In this document: piece after piece, positions 29,286-38,504 of the stretch
Numbering within the stretch: position 1 is the first letter of the stretch
Layout of the letters: each line of letters opens with the position of its first letter
Source of the DNA: Seohaeicola saemankumensis
GTDB lineage: Bacteria > Pseudomonadota > Alphaproteobacteria > Rhodobacterales > Rhodobacteraceae
DNA length: 64,000 bases
Assembly: GCF_020171285.1 (NCBI RefSeq)
Contig: NZ_JAIUZI010000003.1
Span: forward strand, 186,001-250,000
Direction: 5' to 3'
Notes under the pieces: generated by a model
What the model saw: the letters and a program-made list of their open reading frames with translations, nothing else
What the model was told of the DNA's origin: nothing
Database searches by the model: none
Made by a program: the position numbers and the translations under genes

Positions 29286-29855
29286 ATGAAGTCGATGAAA
29301 ACGCTGACGACCGCTTTGACCGCGACATTTGTCCTTGCCGCTGTGCCGACACTCGCGGGCACGCAGCCCTATGCCGGGCAGGACACCCGCGAGATCGCCA
29401 GCCTGTCGCAGGCCGATATCGACGCGCTGCTGGCCGGTCAGGGCTGGGGGCTGGCGAAACCTGCCGAGCTGAACGGCTATCCCGGCCCGGCGCATGTGCT
29501 GGAGCTGGCGACCGAGCTGGACTTGAGCGCGGCGCAGCGCGCCGAGATCCAGGCGATCTTTGACCGCATGCAGGCGCAGGCGCGGGCGCTGGGCGAATCC
29601 TATGTCGAGGCGGAAGACCACCTGAGCCGGATGTTCCGCAGCGGGCATGCGGATGCGGCGATGCTGGAAAATCAGCTGGCCCGGTCGAGCGGCATCCTGG
29701 CACAGTTGCGTGCGGTTCACCTGACCGCGCATCTGGAGACGACGCCGCTGTTGAACGAAACGCAGCGGGCGAAATACGCCGAACTGCGCGGGTATGGAAC
29801 GGCGACCGCCGGTTCCGGCGACCACGGCGGCCATGGGGGACATGCCCATGACTGA
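29286..29855 (+). CDS. Periplasmic Spy/CpxP-like helical protein with His-rich tail
   Basis: The 189-residue protein has a signal peptide (MKTLTTALTATFVLAAVPTLAG). A mainly helical body follows, with a heptad-like LDLSAAQRAEIQAIFDRMQAQ segment and an LNETQRAKYAELRGYG segment like the LTxxQ motifs of Spy/CpxP proteins. The C-terminus GDHGGHGGHAHD is histidine-rich and may bind metal. An ATG at 29295 is better placed behind AAGGA and may be the true start. It sits inside the gltD-gltB group; the function is unknown. Confidence 0.8.
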   Translation: MKSMKTLTTALTATFVLAAVPTLAGTQPYAGQDTREIASLSQADIDALLAGQGWGLAKPAELNGYPGPAHVLELATELDLSAAQRAEIQAIFDRMQAQARALGESYVEAEDHLSRMFRSGHADAAMLENQLARSSGILAQLRAVHLTAHLETTPLLNETQRAKYAELRGYGTATAGSGDHGGHGGHAHD

Positions 29856-30306
29856 GCGCAGCGGCCAGTGCATGTGCGGCGCGGTCACGTTTACCGCGCG
29901 CGACGTGCCGGCAACTTATGGCGCCTGCCATTGCGAGATGTGCCGCCGCTGGACCGGCGCGGCGCTGGTGGCGGCGACGGTGCCGGCCAAGGGCATCACC
30001 TGGACCGGGAATGACAAGATCCGCAAGATCCAGAGTTCGGACTGGGCCGAACGCGCGTGGTGCGATGCCTGCGGTACGGGCCTGTATTACCATGTCACGG
30101 CGCCCGGGCCGATGGCCGAGAACTACGAGATCCCGATTGGTCTGTTTGACGATACGCGCGGCATGGAGATGACCGGCGAGATCTATATCGACCACAAGAT
30201 TCCGTCGCTGGGCTTTACCGGCGACCATTCACGACTGACACGCAAAGAAGTGTTGAAACAGTTCGGTTTGGCCGAAGATTTCGACACCCTCGACGATGGA
30301 GACTGA
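29848..30306 (+). CDS. GFA (glutathione-dependent formaldehyde-activating enzyme-like) family zinc protein
   Basis: The 152-residue protein has the family zinc cysteines in QCMCGAVTF, GACHCEMCRRW and AWCDACGTGLYY. Some members are linked to spontaneous formaldehyde-glutathione chemistry, but most are of unknown role. The start at 29848 overlaps the stop of the preceding gene by eight bases and has GGGGGA upstream; in-frame ATG codons at 29842 and 29833 are alternatives. gltB follows after one base. Confidence 0.88.
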   Translation: MTERSGQCMCGAVTFTARDVPATYGACHCEMCRRWTGAALVAATVPAKGITWTGNDKIRKIQSSDWAERAWCDACGTGLYYHVTAPGPMAENYEIPIGLFDDTRGMEMTGEIYIDHKIPSLGFTGDHSRLTRKEVLKQFGLAEDFDTLDDGD

Positions 30307-30307
30307 T

Positions 30308-33300
30308 ATGACCGTTTACGACGAAAACTGGGCCCGCGCCGAGGAAGAAAAGCGCAAGTGGATGGCCGAAAACGGCATGTACGCCGAGGAAGAAGAACAT
30401 TCGTCCTGCGGCGTCGGGCTGGTGGTGTCCATCAACGGCAAGAAAAGCCGCAAGGTGGTCGAGGCGGGCATCACCGCGCTCAAGGCGATCTGGCACCGGG
30501 GTGCGGTGGATGCCGATGGCAAGACCGGCGATGGCGCGGGCATTCACGTGCAGATCCCTGTTCCGTTCTTTTATGACCAGATCGAGCGCACCGGCCACAA
30601 GCCGCGCAAGGACCAGCTGATCGCGGTTGGCCAGGTGTTCCTGCCGCGCACGGATTTCGGCGCGCAGGAGACCTGCCGGACCATCGTGGAAAGCGAAGTG
30701 CTGCGGATGGGCTATTACATCTATGGCTGGCGGCACGTGCCGGTCGATGTGACCTGCCTGGGCGACAAGGCCAACGCGACCCGGCCCGAGATCGAACAGA
30801 TCCTGATTTCCAACTCCAAGGGGGTGGACGAAGAGACGTTCGAGCGTGAGCTGTATGTGATTCGTCGCCGCATCGAGAAGGCGGCGGCCGCCGCCGGGAT
30901 CGGCGGGTTGTACATCGCGTCGCTGTCGTGCCGGTCGATCATCTACAAGGGCATGATGCTGGCCGAGCAGGTGGCGGTGTTCTACCCCGACCTGATGGAT
31001 CCGCGGTTCGAAAGCGCATTCGCGATCTATCACCAGCGGTATTCCACCAACACCTTCCCGCAGTGGTGGCTGGCGCAGCCGTTCCGCATGCTGGCGCACA
31101 ACGGCGAGATCAACACGCTCAAGGGCAACGTCAACTGGATGAAGAGCCACGAGATCCGGCTGGCATCGAACACGTTCGGCGACCTGGCCGAGGACATCAA
31201 GCCGATCATCCCGCAGGGGTCGTCGGATTCCGCGGCGCTGGATTCGGTGTTCGAGATGCTGGTGCGGGCCGGGCGGTCGGCGCCGATGGCCAAGACGATG
31301 CTGGTGCCGGAAAGCTGGTCCAAGCAGGCGGTGGAGCTGCCGCAGGCGTGGCGCGACATGTATTCCTACTGCAATAGCGTGATGGAACCCTGGGACGGGC
31401 CGGCGGCACTTGCGATGACCGACGGGCGCTGGGTCTGCGCCGGGCTTGACCGCAACGGGCTGCGGCCGATGCGGTACGTCGTGACCGGCGACGGGCTGGT
31501 GATTGCCGGGTCCGAGGCGGGGATGGTGCCGATCAACCAGTCCAACGTGGTCGAAAAAGGCGCGCTGGGCCCCGGTCAGCTGCTGGCCGTGGACATGAAG
31601 AAGGGCAAACTGTTCCACGACACCGAGATCAAGGACAAGCTGTCCCGCGCGCTGCCGTTCGGTGACTGGGTCGGCAAGATCAATGATGCCGACGAGGTGC
31701 TGGCCGAGGTCGCCGAAGCGCCGATGTTCACCGGTGAGGACCTGCGCAAGCGGCAGATCGCGGCGGGCTACTCGATGGAGGAGCTGGAGCAGATCCTGTC
31801 GCCGATGGCCGAGGACGGCAAGGAAAGCATCGCCTCGATGGGCGACGACACGCCGTCGGCGGTGCTGTCGAACCAGTACCGTCCGCTGAGCCACTTCTTC
31901 CGCCAGAACTTCAGCCAGGTGACCAACCCGCCGATCGACTCCTTGCGCGAATACCGGGTGATGAGCCTGAAGACGCGGTTCGGCAACCTCAAGAACGTGC
32001 TGGACGAGGACAGCAGCCAGACCGAAATCGTGGTGCTGGAAAGCCCGTTTGTGGGCAACGCCCAGTGGGACAAGCTGAGCGAGCAGTTCAACGCGCCGCT
32101 GATCGAGATCGACTGTACCTTTTCGGGCGGCGAGGGCGCGCTGAACACCGAGTTGCGGCGGATCCGTTCCGAGGCCGAGGACGCGGTGCGGTCGGGGGCC
32201 GGGCACCTTGTGCTGACCGATCACATGTCGGGGCCGGGCAAGGTGGCGATGCCGATGATCCTGGCCACCAGCGCGGTGCACAGCCATCTGACGCGCAAGG
32301 GGCTGCGGACCTTCTGTTCGCTGAACGTGCGGTCGGCGGAATGTATCGACCCGCATTACTTTGCGGTGCTGATCGGCTGCGGCGCGACCATCGTCAACGC
32401 CTATCTGGCCGAGGATTCGCTGGCCGACCGGATCGACCGGGGGCTGCTGGACGGCACGCTGACCGAGAACGTCGCGCGGTATCGCGAGGCGATTGATGCC
32501 GGTCTGCTCAAGATCATGGCCAAGATGGGCATCTCGGTTATCTCGTCCTATCGCGGTGGTCTGAACTTTGAGGCCGTCGGCCTGAGCCGGGCGATGTGCG
32601 CCGAGTATTTCCCCGGCATGACCAGCCGGATTTCCGGCATCGGTATCCATGGCATCCAGAAAAAGGCCGAGGAAATCCACGCCAAGGGCTGGGACAGCGG
32701 GCTGGACGTGCTGCCCATCGGCGGGTTTTACAAGGCGCGCAAATCGGGCGAGACCCACGCCTGGGAAGCCTCCAGCATGCACATGCTGCAGATGGCCTGT
32801 AACAAGGCATCCTACGAGCTGTGGTCGCAGTTTTCGGCCAAGATGCGGTCGAACCCGCCGATCCACCTGCGCGACCTGCTGGATATCAAGCCGCTGGGCA
32901 AGCCGGTGCCGATTGAAGAGGTCGAATCCATCACCTCGATCCGCAAGCGGTTCGTGACGCCGGGCATGTCGCTGGGCGCGCTGTCGCCCGAGGCGCACAA
33001 GACGCTGAACGTGGCGATGAACCGGATCGGTGCGAAATCCGATAGCGGTGAGGGCGGTGAAGATCCGGCGCATTTCGTGCCGGAACCCAACGGCGACAAC
33101 CCGTCCGCCAAGATCAAGCAGGTGGCGTCGGGCCGGTTCGGCGTGACCGCCGAATACCTGAACCAGTGCGAAGAGCTGGAGATCAAGGTGGCGCAGGGTG
33201 CAAAACCCGGCGAAGGCGGCCAGCTGCCGGGCATGAAGGTGACCGACCTGATCGCGCGTCTGCGCCATTCGACCAAGGGCGTGACGCTGATCTCGCCGCC

Positions 33301-34840
33301 GCCGCACCACGACATCTACTCGATCGAGGACCTGGCGCAGCTGATCTATGACCTGAAACAGATCAACCCGCGCTGCAAGGTGACGGTGAAGCTGGTGGCG
33401 TCGTCTGGCGTTGGCACCATCGCCGCCGGCGTGGCCAAGGCCAAGGCCGACATCATCCTGATCTCGGGCCACAACGGTGGCACCGGGGCGTCGCCCGCGA
33501 CCAGCATCAAATACGCCGGTCTGCCGTGGGAAATGGGCCTGACCGAGGCGCATCAGGTGCTGGCGATGAACAAGCTGCGCGACCGCGTCACGCTGCGCAC
33601 CGACGGTGGTCTGCGCACCGGGCGTGACATCGTGATGGCGGCGATGATGGGGGCCGAGGAATACGGCATCGGCACCGCCGCGCTGATCGCGATGGGCTGT
33701 ATCATGGTGCGCCAGTGCCAGTCGAACACCTGCCCGGTGGGCGTCTGTACGCAGGACGAAAGCCTGCGCGCCAAGTTCACCGGATCGGCGGACAAGGTGG
33801 TCAACCTGATCACCTTCTACGCGCAGGAAGTGCGTGAGATCCTGGCCGAAATCGGCGCGCGGTCGCTGGACGAGGTGATCGGCCGGGCCGACCTGCTGGC
33901 GCAGGTCAGCCGGGGATCGGCGCATCTGGACGATCTGGACCTGAACCCGCTGCTGATCACCGTCGATGGCGCGTCCGAGATCGTCTATGACCGCGACAAG
34001 GAGCGCAACGCGGTGCCCGATACGCTGGATGCGCAGATCGTGCGCGACGCGGCGCGGTTCCTCAAGGACGGCGAAAAGATGCAGCTGTCTTATGCGGTGC
34101 AGAACACGCACCGGACCGTGGGCACGCGCACCAGCAGCCACATCGTGCGCAACTTTGGCATGCGCAACGCCTTCCAGCCCGATCACCTGACGGTGAAGCT
34201 GCAGGGGTCGGCCGGCCAGTCGCTGGGCGCCTTTGCCGCGCCGGGGCTCAAGCTGGAAGTGTCGGGCGATGCCAACGACTATGTCGGCAAGGGTCTGTCG
34301 GGCGGTACCATCGTGGTGCGCCCGCCGATGGCGAGCCCGCTGAAAGAGGACGAGAACACCATCATCGGCAATACCGTGCTCTATGGGGCGACCGACGGCT
34401 ACCTGTTTGCGGCGGGCCGCGCGGGCGAACGCTTTGCGGTGCGCAACTCGGGCGCATCGGTGGTGATCGAGGGCTGCGGGTCGAACGGGTGCGAATACAT
34501 GACCGGTGGCATCGCGGTGATCCTGGGCGAGATCGGCGCCAACTTTGGCGCCGGGATGACCGGGGGCATGGCCTATCTCTATGACCCCGAGGGCAAGGCG
34601 CAGACGCTGATGAACATGGAAACGCTGGTGACCTGTCCGGTCACGGTGGACCATTGGGAAGCGCAGCTGAAAGGGCTGATCGAGCGCCACGCCGCCGAGA
34701 CCGGCAGCCGCAAGGCCGCCGACATCCTGCAGCACTGGGACCTGGAAAAGGCCAATTTCCTGCAGGTCTGCCCCAAGGAGATGCTGAACAAGCTGACCGT
34801 GCCGCTGAGCATTGAAGAGACGGCGGTTCCGGCGGAATAA
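30308..34840 (+). CDS. gltB: Glutamate synthase large subunit GltB
   Basis: GltB releases ammonia from glutamine and uses it to aminate 2-oxoglutarate. The start at 30308 follows GGAG at six bases. The 1510 residues carry a short propeptide and the amidotransferase nucleophile Cys34 in HSSCGVGLVV. The FMN domain has GEGGEDPAHF and SGHNGGTGASPATS, a 3Fe-4S site is in CQSNTCPVGVCTQ, and the C-terminal beta-helix has GASVVIEGCGSNGCEYMTGG. Length is normal. A terminator follows at 34871. Confidence 0.98.
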   Translation: MTVYDENWARAEEEKRKWMAENGMYAEEEEHSSCGVGLVVSINGKKSRKVVEAGITALKAIWHRGAVDADGKTGDGAGIHVQIPVPFFYDQIERTGHKPRKDQLIAVGQVFLPRTDFGAQETCRTIVESEVLRMGYYIYGWRHVPVDVTCLGDKANATRPEIEQILISNSKGVDEETFERELYVIRRRIEKAAAAAGIGGLYIASLSCRSIIYKGMMLAEQVAVFYPDLMDPRFESAFAIYHQRYSTNTFPQWWLAQPFRMLAHNGEINTLKGNVNWMKSHEIRLASNTFGDLAEDIKPIIPQGSSDSAALDSVFEMLVRAGRSAPMAKTMLVPESWSKQAVELPQAWRDMYSYCNSVMEPWDGPAALAMTDGRWVCAGLDRNGLRPMRYVVTGDGLVIAGSEAGMVPINQSNVVEKGALGPGQLLAVDMKKGKLFHDTEIKDKLSRALPFGDWVGKINDADEVLAEVAEAPMFTGEDLRKRQIAAGYSMEELEQILSPMAEDGKESIASMGDDTPSAVLSNQYRPLSHFFRQNFSQVTNPPIDSLREYRVMSLKTRFGNLKNVLDEDSSQTEIVVLESPFVGNAQWDKLSEQFNAPLIEIDCTFSGGEGALNTELRRIRSEAEDAVRSGAGHLVLTDHMSGPGKVAMPMILATSAVHSHLTRKGLRTFCSLNVRSAECIDPHYFAVLIGCGATIVNAYLAEDSLADRIDRGLLDGTLTENVARYREAIDAGLLKIMAKMGISVISSYRGGLNFEAVGLSRAMCAEYFPGMTSRISGIGIHGIQKKAEEIHAKGWDSGLDVLPIGGFYKARKSGETHAWEASSMHMLQMACNKASYELWSQFSAKMRSNPPIHLRDLLDIKPLGKPVPIEEVESITSIRKRFVTPGMSLGALSPEAHKTLNVAMNRIGAKSDSGEGGEDPAHFVPEPNGDNPSAKIKQVASGRFGVTAEYLNQCEELEIKVAQGAKPGEGGQLPGMKVTDLIARLRHSTKGVTLISPPPHHDIYSIEDLAQLIYDLKQINPRCKVTVKLVASSGVGTIAAGVAKAKADIILISGHNGGTGASPATSIKYAGLPWEMGLTEAHQVLAMNKLRDRVTLRTDGGLRTGRDIVMAAMMGAEEYGIGTAALIAMGCIMVRQCQSNTCPVGVCTQDESLRAKFTGSADKVVNLITFYAQEVREILAEIGARSLDEVIGRADLLAQVSRGSAHLDDLDLNPLLITVDGASEIVYDRDKERNAVPDTLDAQIVRDAARFLKDGEKMQLSYAVQNTHRTVGTRTSSHIVRNFGMRNAFQPDHLTVKLQGSAGQSLGAFAAPGLKLEVSGDANDYVGKGLSGGTIVVRPPMASPLKEDENTIIGNTVLYGATDGYLFAAGRAGERFAVRNSGASVVIEGCGSNGCEYMTGGIAVILGEIGANFGAGMTGGMAYLYDPEGKAQTLMNMETLVTCPVTVDHWEAQLKGLIERHAAETGSRKAADILQHWDLEKANFLQVCPKEMLNKLTVPLSIEETAVPAE

Positions 34841-34870
34841 TCCCGGTTTCGGGACATCAAAAACTGGATG

Positions 34871-34898
34871 GGGCCGGCTGAAACAGCCGGCCCTTTTT
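34871..34898 (+). terminator. Rho-independent terminator of gltB
   Basis: GGGCCGGCTG pairs perfectly with CAGCCGGCCC around an AAA loop and is followed by TTTTT, 30 bases after the gltB stop. Confidence 0.9.
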
Positions 34899-35005
34899 GC
34901 ATGCCGCCACATTTCTGCCGCATTCTCGTTACATTCTATTAACCAATAATCCGCCGAAAAAAGGCGGGCGTAGCCAGACCTCTGCATAGGGGCAGCGAGC
35001 AGAAA

Positions 35006-35950
35006 ATGACTAACATCACGCTGACGGCGCAGGACGTCAACGGCGACCCGTATGTGACGGGCGGCGGTATCAACATCGTCAACAACTCCACCACCGTTCT
35101 GACATTCGTCGATGTGGATCATCAGTTGAACGATCCGCTCACCGGCGAATACGTGTCGATGGATGGCGGTCTGACCCTGCTGAGTTACCAATACATCGGC
35201 AACGGTGATGTGCGCGGCGATCCGATGCAGAATGCGTCGTTCATCCGGATCGATATGGGCGATGGCACCTATCTGACCGTCGCGCTGGACATGAACGCCG
35301 ATTTCGACGATCTGCCCGATCTGCAAAACGGCAACACGCAGCTGACACCGGCCACGCTGGACAGCACCTCGCCGAACTGGTTTCCGGGATTTGCCTGTTT
35401 CTGCATGGGCACGCTGATCGATACCGAAGACGGGCCGCGCCCGGTCGAGGATCTGCGGCCCGGAGACCGGATCGTGACCGCGGACCGTGGGCTGCAGCCG
35501 CTGGTGCATCTGGCGCAATCGACGGTGCCCGCCATCGGCGCGCTGGCGCCGGTCGTGGTGCTGGAGGGCGCGATGGGCAATACCCGCGACCTCTGGGTCA
35601 GCCAGCAGCACCGGATGCTGATCCAGGGTTGGCGGGCGCAGCTGTTTTGTGGCGAAGACGAGGTCTTTGTTCCCGCGATCAAGCTGGTCAACGGGCGCGA
35701 CATCCGGGTGATGCCGGGCGGGCGGGTGACCTATTACCACCTGCTGTTCGTCGAACATGAGGTGGTGTTTTCCGAAGGCATCCCGACCGAGAGCTATTTC
35801 CCCGGTGCGCAGCTGGGCAGCGATGCGTCAGCGGCGCGGGCCGAAGCGATGGCGTTGTTTCCGGATCTTGCCGGGGCCCCCGCCAGTGGCGGGCAAACCG
35901 CGCGCCACGTGGCGCGCGGGCCGGTCGCCCAGATCCTGCGGGCGGCGTGA
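35006..35950 (+). CDS. Hint-domain (hedgehog/intein-type) protein, copy 1
   Basis: The 314-residue protein has a beta-rich N-terminal part (about 1-125, many Asp/Asn/Gly) and then a Hint domain beginning at ACFCMGTLIDTEDG, with VEDLRPGDRIVTAD, VSQQHRMLIQGW and TYYHLLFVEHEVVFSEG. Hint domains can cleave peptide bonds through the first Cys; proteins like this are common in roseobacters but have no established role. No signal peptide is seen. A paralog lies 71 bases downstream. Confidence 0.87.
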   Translation: MTNITLTAQDVNGDPYVTGGGINIVNNSTTVLTFVDVDHQLNDPLTGEYVSMDGGLTLLSYQYIGNGDVRGDPMQNASFIRIDMGDGTYLTVALDMNADFDDLPDLQNGNTQLTPATLDSTSPNWFPGFACFCMGTLIDTEDGPRPVEDLRPGDRIVTADRGLQPLVHLAQSTVPAIGALAPVVVLEGAMGNTRDLWVSQQHRMLIQGWRAQLFCGEDEVFVPAIKLVNGRDIRVMPGGRVTYYHLLFVEHEVVFSEGIPTESYFPGAQLGSDASAARAEAMALFPDLAGAPASGGQTARHVARGPVAQILRAA

Positions 35951-36021
35951 ACCCGAATTCTGAAACCGAATCTTAAGCCTCTGGCGCGACGATTGGGCAA
36001 TGACCCAACACCGGGGGCACC

Positions 36022-36915
36022 ATGCCGAGTACGTTTTCTGACCAGTTCTGGGTCATGGACCCGGGCAATCCGCCACCGCCGGGAACATCGCTGACGGTAC
36101 AGACATTCGACGTCACCGGCCGGACCGACGATGGCCGGATCAGCCGGGGCGGCTATGACCGGTTCGAGGGCGACCGGATCACCCACGTCTGGACCGGCGA
36201 CACGATCACCGTGGCGCTTGGCGATGGGGCGCTGGTGACGGTGACCGGTGTCACCTATTATGTCTGCGGGCGGGTGCCGGTTTTTGCCCCGGCGGATGGC
36301 ACGCTGCTCGACGACGCGACATTCGTTTCCTCGACCTTTGTGACGGCCAGCACCCAGCCGGATCCGGAGGACCTGACGCCGGCCTGTTTCACACCGGGCA
36401 CCCGGATCGACACGGCCTTTGGCGCGGTCCCGGTCGAGCTGATCCGCGAGGGAGATCTGGTCCGGACGGCGGATCACGGGTTTCTGCCGGTGCGCCGGAT
36501 CGACCGCCAGCGGGTGCGCGCGCAAGGGCGCTTTGCCCCCGTGCGCTTTGCGCCCGGGGTGCTGCGCAACACCCGCGCGCTGATCGTCAACCCGCAGCAT
36601 CGCGTCCTGCTAAGCGGTTGGGCGGCTGAGCTGCATTCGCACGACACCGGGAGCCTGGTGCGGGCGTGCGATCTGGTCGACGGGCACCGGGTGCGCGTGA
36701 TGACCGGGGGAACGGTGGACTATTTCCACCTCGGCTTTGACCTGCATGCGCTGGTGCGTTCCGAAGGGGTCTGGACCGAAAGCCATTTTTCCAGCGCCGC
36801 CGCGCCGGAGGACCGCGCGGCGGTGTTTCCCGGACGCGCGGCGCGCATGACACTGGCAGGGCCGGTCCCGCCACGGCAGGAATCGCGCGTGATCGGGGCA
36901 TCTGCACTTTGCTGA
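36022..36915 (+). CDS. Hint-domain (hedgehog/intein-type) protein, copy 2
   Basis: The 297-residue protein has the same plan as its neighbour: a beta-rich N-terminal region followed from about residue 125 by ACFTPGTRIDTAFG, VELIREGDLVRTADHG, VNPQHRVLLSGW and DYFHLGFDLHALVRSEG. The N-terminal part differs clearly between the two, while the Hint blocks align, so they probably arose by an old tandem duplication with different cargo regions. Function is unknown. Confidence 0.87.
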   Translation: MPSTFSDQFWVMDPGNPPPPGTSLTVQTFDVTGRTDDGRISRGGYDRFEGDRITHVWTGDTITVALGDGALVTVTGVTYYVCGRVPVFAPADGTLLDDATFVSSTFVTASTQPDPEDLTPACFTPGTRIDTAFGAVPVELIREGDLVRTADHGFLPVRRIDRQRVRAQGRFAPVRFAPGVLRNTRALIVNPQHRVLLSGWAAELHSHDTGSLVRACDLVDGHRVRVMTGGTVDYFHLGFDLHALVRSEGVWTESHFSSAAAPEDRAAVFPGRAARMTLAGPVPPRQESRVIGASALC

Positions 36916-36943
36916 TGGCGGGGACGTGGCCTATAGCTGGGCC

Positions 36944-37705
36944 ATGGCAAAGAAAGCAGGCACGAAAAAGGCATCGTCAAAACCGGCCGCCAAACCGCGC
37001 GCACGCCGCAAGGCGGAACCTCGCCGCCGGTTTCGGCCGCTCCGCTGGATCGGGTTCCTGTTGCTGCGCGGCACCACGATCCTGATTGTGACCGTGATGG
37101 CGCTGGTGCTGCTGTATTCCCAGATCAACCCGCCGACCACCCATACGATCTGGTCGGAAAAGCGCCGGCTGGGAAGCGTCGACCGGGAATGGGTGCCGAT
37201 GGAGGCGATCGCGCCGGTCATGGCGCGATCGGTCGTCGCAGCCGAGGATGCGAATTTCTGCCTGCACTGGGGGTTCGATGTCGAGGCGATCCGGGCCGCG
37301 ATGGAGGAAGGCGCGCTGCGCGGCGGATCGACGATCAGCCAGCAGGTGGTCAAGAACGTGTTCCTCTGGCAGGGCCGCAGCTGGATCCGCAAGGCGCTGG
37401 AAACCGCGATCACCCCGGCAGTGGAGGCGATCTGGTCCAAGCGCCGCATTCTCGAGGTCTATCTGAACGTGGCCGAAATGGACGAGGGCGTCTTTGGCGT
37501 CGAAGCGGCGGCGCGGCATTATTTCGGCGTCGGACCCGATGCGCTGAGCCCGCGGCAGGCGGCGCTGCTGGCCGCGGTGCTGCCCGCGCCCAAGAGCCGG
37601 TCGGCGTCGAAACCCACGGCCCGGCTGAACCGCAGGGCGGCGTCGATCATGGATGGGGCGGCCACCATTCGCGCAGACGGGCGCGCAGCCTGTTTCGAGG
37701 ATTGA
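36944..37705 (+). CDS. mtgA: Monofunctional peptidoglycan glycosyltransferase MtgA
   Basis: MtgA polymerises lipid II into glycan strands at the inner membrane. The start at 36944 gives 253 residues: a Lys/Arg-rich cytoplasmic tail, one membrane anchor (about residues 45-65), and a GT51 domain with the catalytic Glu in VAAEDANFCLHWGFD and the motifs RGGSTISQQVVKN and ILEVYLNVAEMDEGVFG. An in-frame ATG at 36926 is an alternative start. Length is typical for the family. Confidence 0.94.
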   Translation: MAKKAGTKKASSKPAAKPRARRKAEPRRRFRPLRWIGFLLLRGTTILIVTVMALVLLYSQINPPTTHTIWSEKRRLGSVDREWVPMEAIAPVMARSVVAAEDANFCLHWGFDVEAIRAAMEEGALRGGSTISQQVVKNVFLWQGRSWIRKALETAITPAVEAIWSKRRILEVYLNVAEMDEGVFGVEAAARHYFGVGPDALSPRQAALLAAVLPAPKSRSASKPTARLNRRAASIMDGAATIRADGRAACFED

Positions 37706-37764
37706 AAATCCCCGGCGCTCGGGGCATTGGTGGGGGTACACTCCAAATCAAACCCAGGTTTCCG

Positions 37765-38430
37765 ATGGCCCGCCTGTTTCACGTTCCCCTCTCCCCGTTT
37801 TGCCGCAAGGTGCGCCTGTCGCTGGCCGAGAAGAAAATCGAGGTGGAGCTGGTCGAGGAGCGCTACTGGGAGCAGGAACCCGATTTCCTGCGCCGCAACC
37901 CGGCCGCCAAGGTGCCGGTGATCAAGCTGGATGGCCGGATGATGGCCGAAAGCGCGGCGATCTGCGAGTACATCGAGGAAACCCGCCCCGAACCGCCGCT
38001 GATGCCCACAGACCCGGCGGCCCGGTTCGAAGTGCGCCGGCTGGTCGGCTGGTTCGATGACAAATTTCACAACGAGGTGACCTCGAAGCTGCTCTATGAG
38101 CGGGTCAACAAGAAGGTCACCGGACAGGGCCAGCCCGACAGCCGCAACGTCAAGGACGGCGCGCGGGCGATCAAGTATCACCTGGACTACATGGCCTGGC
38201 TGCTGGATCACCGGCGCTGGCTGGCCGGCGATGTGATGACGCTCGCGGATTTCGCCGCCGCCGCGCACCTCAGCTCGTTGGATTACATATCGGACGTGGA
38301 CTGGAACCGGTCCGAGGTGGTCAAGGACTGGTACGCCAAGATCAAGTCGCGTCCCGCCTTTCGGTCGATCCTGGCCGACCAGATCCCCGGGTTCCGGCCG
38401 CCGCAGCACTATGCCGATCTCGATTTCTGA
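37765..38430 (+). CDS. Glutathione S-transferase family protein
   Basis: The 221-residue protein has the N-terminal thioredoxin-like GST domain ([20 protein letters not shown], then [22 protein letters not shown], the glutathione-binding part) and a helical C-terminal domain with [18 protein letters not shown]. Ser10, Pro11 and Cys13 lie where the catalytic residue is usually found. The start at 37765 was chosen because the GST fold begins there; the frame is open much further upstream across mtgA. Substrate unknown. Confidence 0.9.
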   Translation: MARLFHVPLSPFCRKVRLSLAEKKIEVELVEERYWEQEPDFLRRNPAAKVPVIKLDGRMMAESAAICEYIEETRPEPPLMPTDPAARFEVRRLVGWFDDKFHNEVTSKLLYERVNKKVTGQGQPDSRNVKDGARAIKYHLDYMAWLLDHRRWLAGDVMTLADFAAAAHLSSLDYISDVDWNRSEVVKDWYAKIKSRPAFRSILADQIPGFRPPQHYADLDF

Positions 38431-38444
38431 AGCCGGTCCGGGTG

Positions 38445-38503
38445 CAGGGGGCTTTGCCCCCGTCGCTGCGCGACTCCCCCAGGATATTTTTGAACAGAAG
38501 AAG
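38445..38503 (+). repeat. Interspersed structured repeat, copy A
   Basis: Two short hairpins in a row (GGGGGC-TTT-GCCCCC at 38447-38461 and GTCGC-TGC-GCGAC at 38462-38474) are followed by CCCCC and a core made of GGATATTT, two free bases and GAACAGAAGAA. The core ends directly before the queG start. Copy C at 42532 has the same plan. Confidence 0.6.
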
Positions 38504-38504
38504 C

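Noticed and set aside
30215..35758. A very long open frame (about 1850 codons) on the minus strand
   Set aside because: It runs antisense to gltB and the first Hint gene; the protein is His/Arg/Gln-rich without domains, a usual by-product of GC-rich codon bias.
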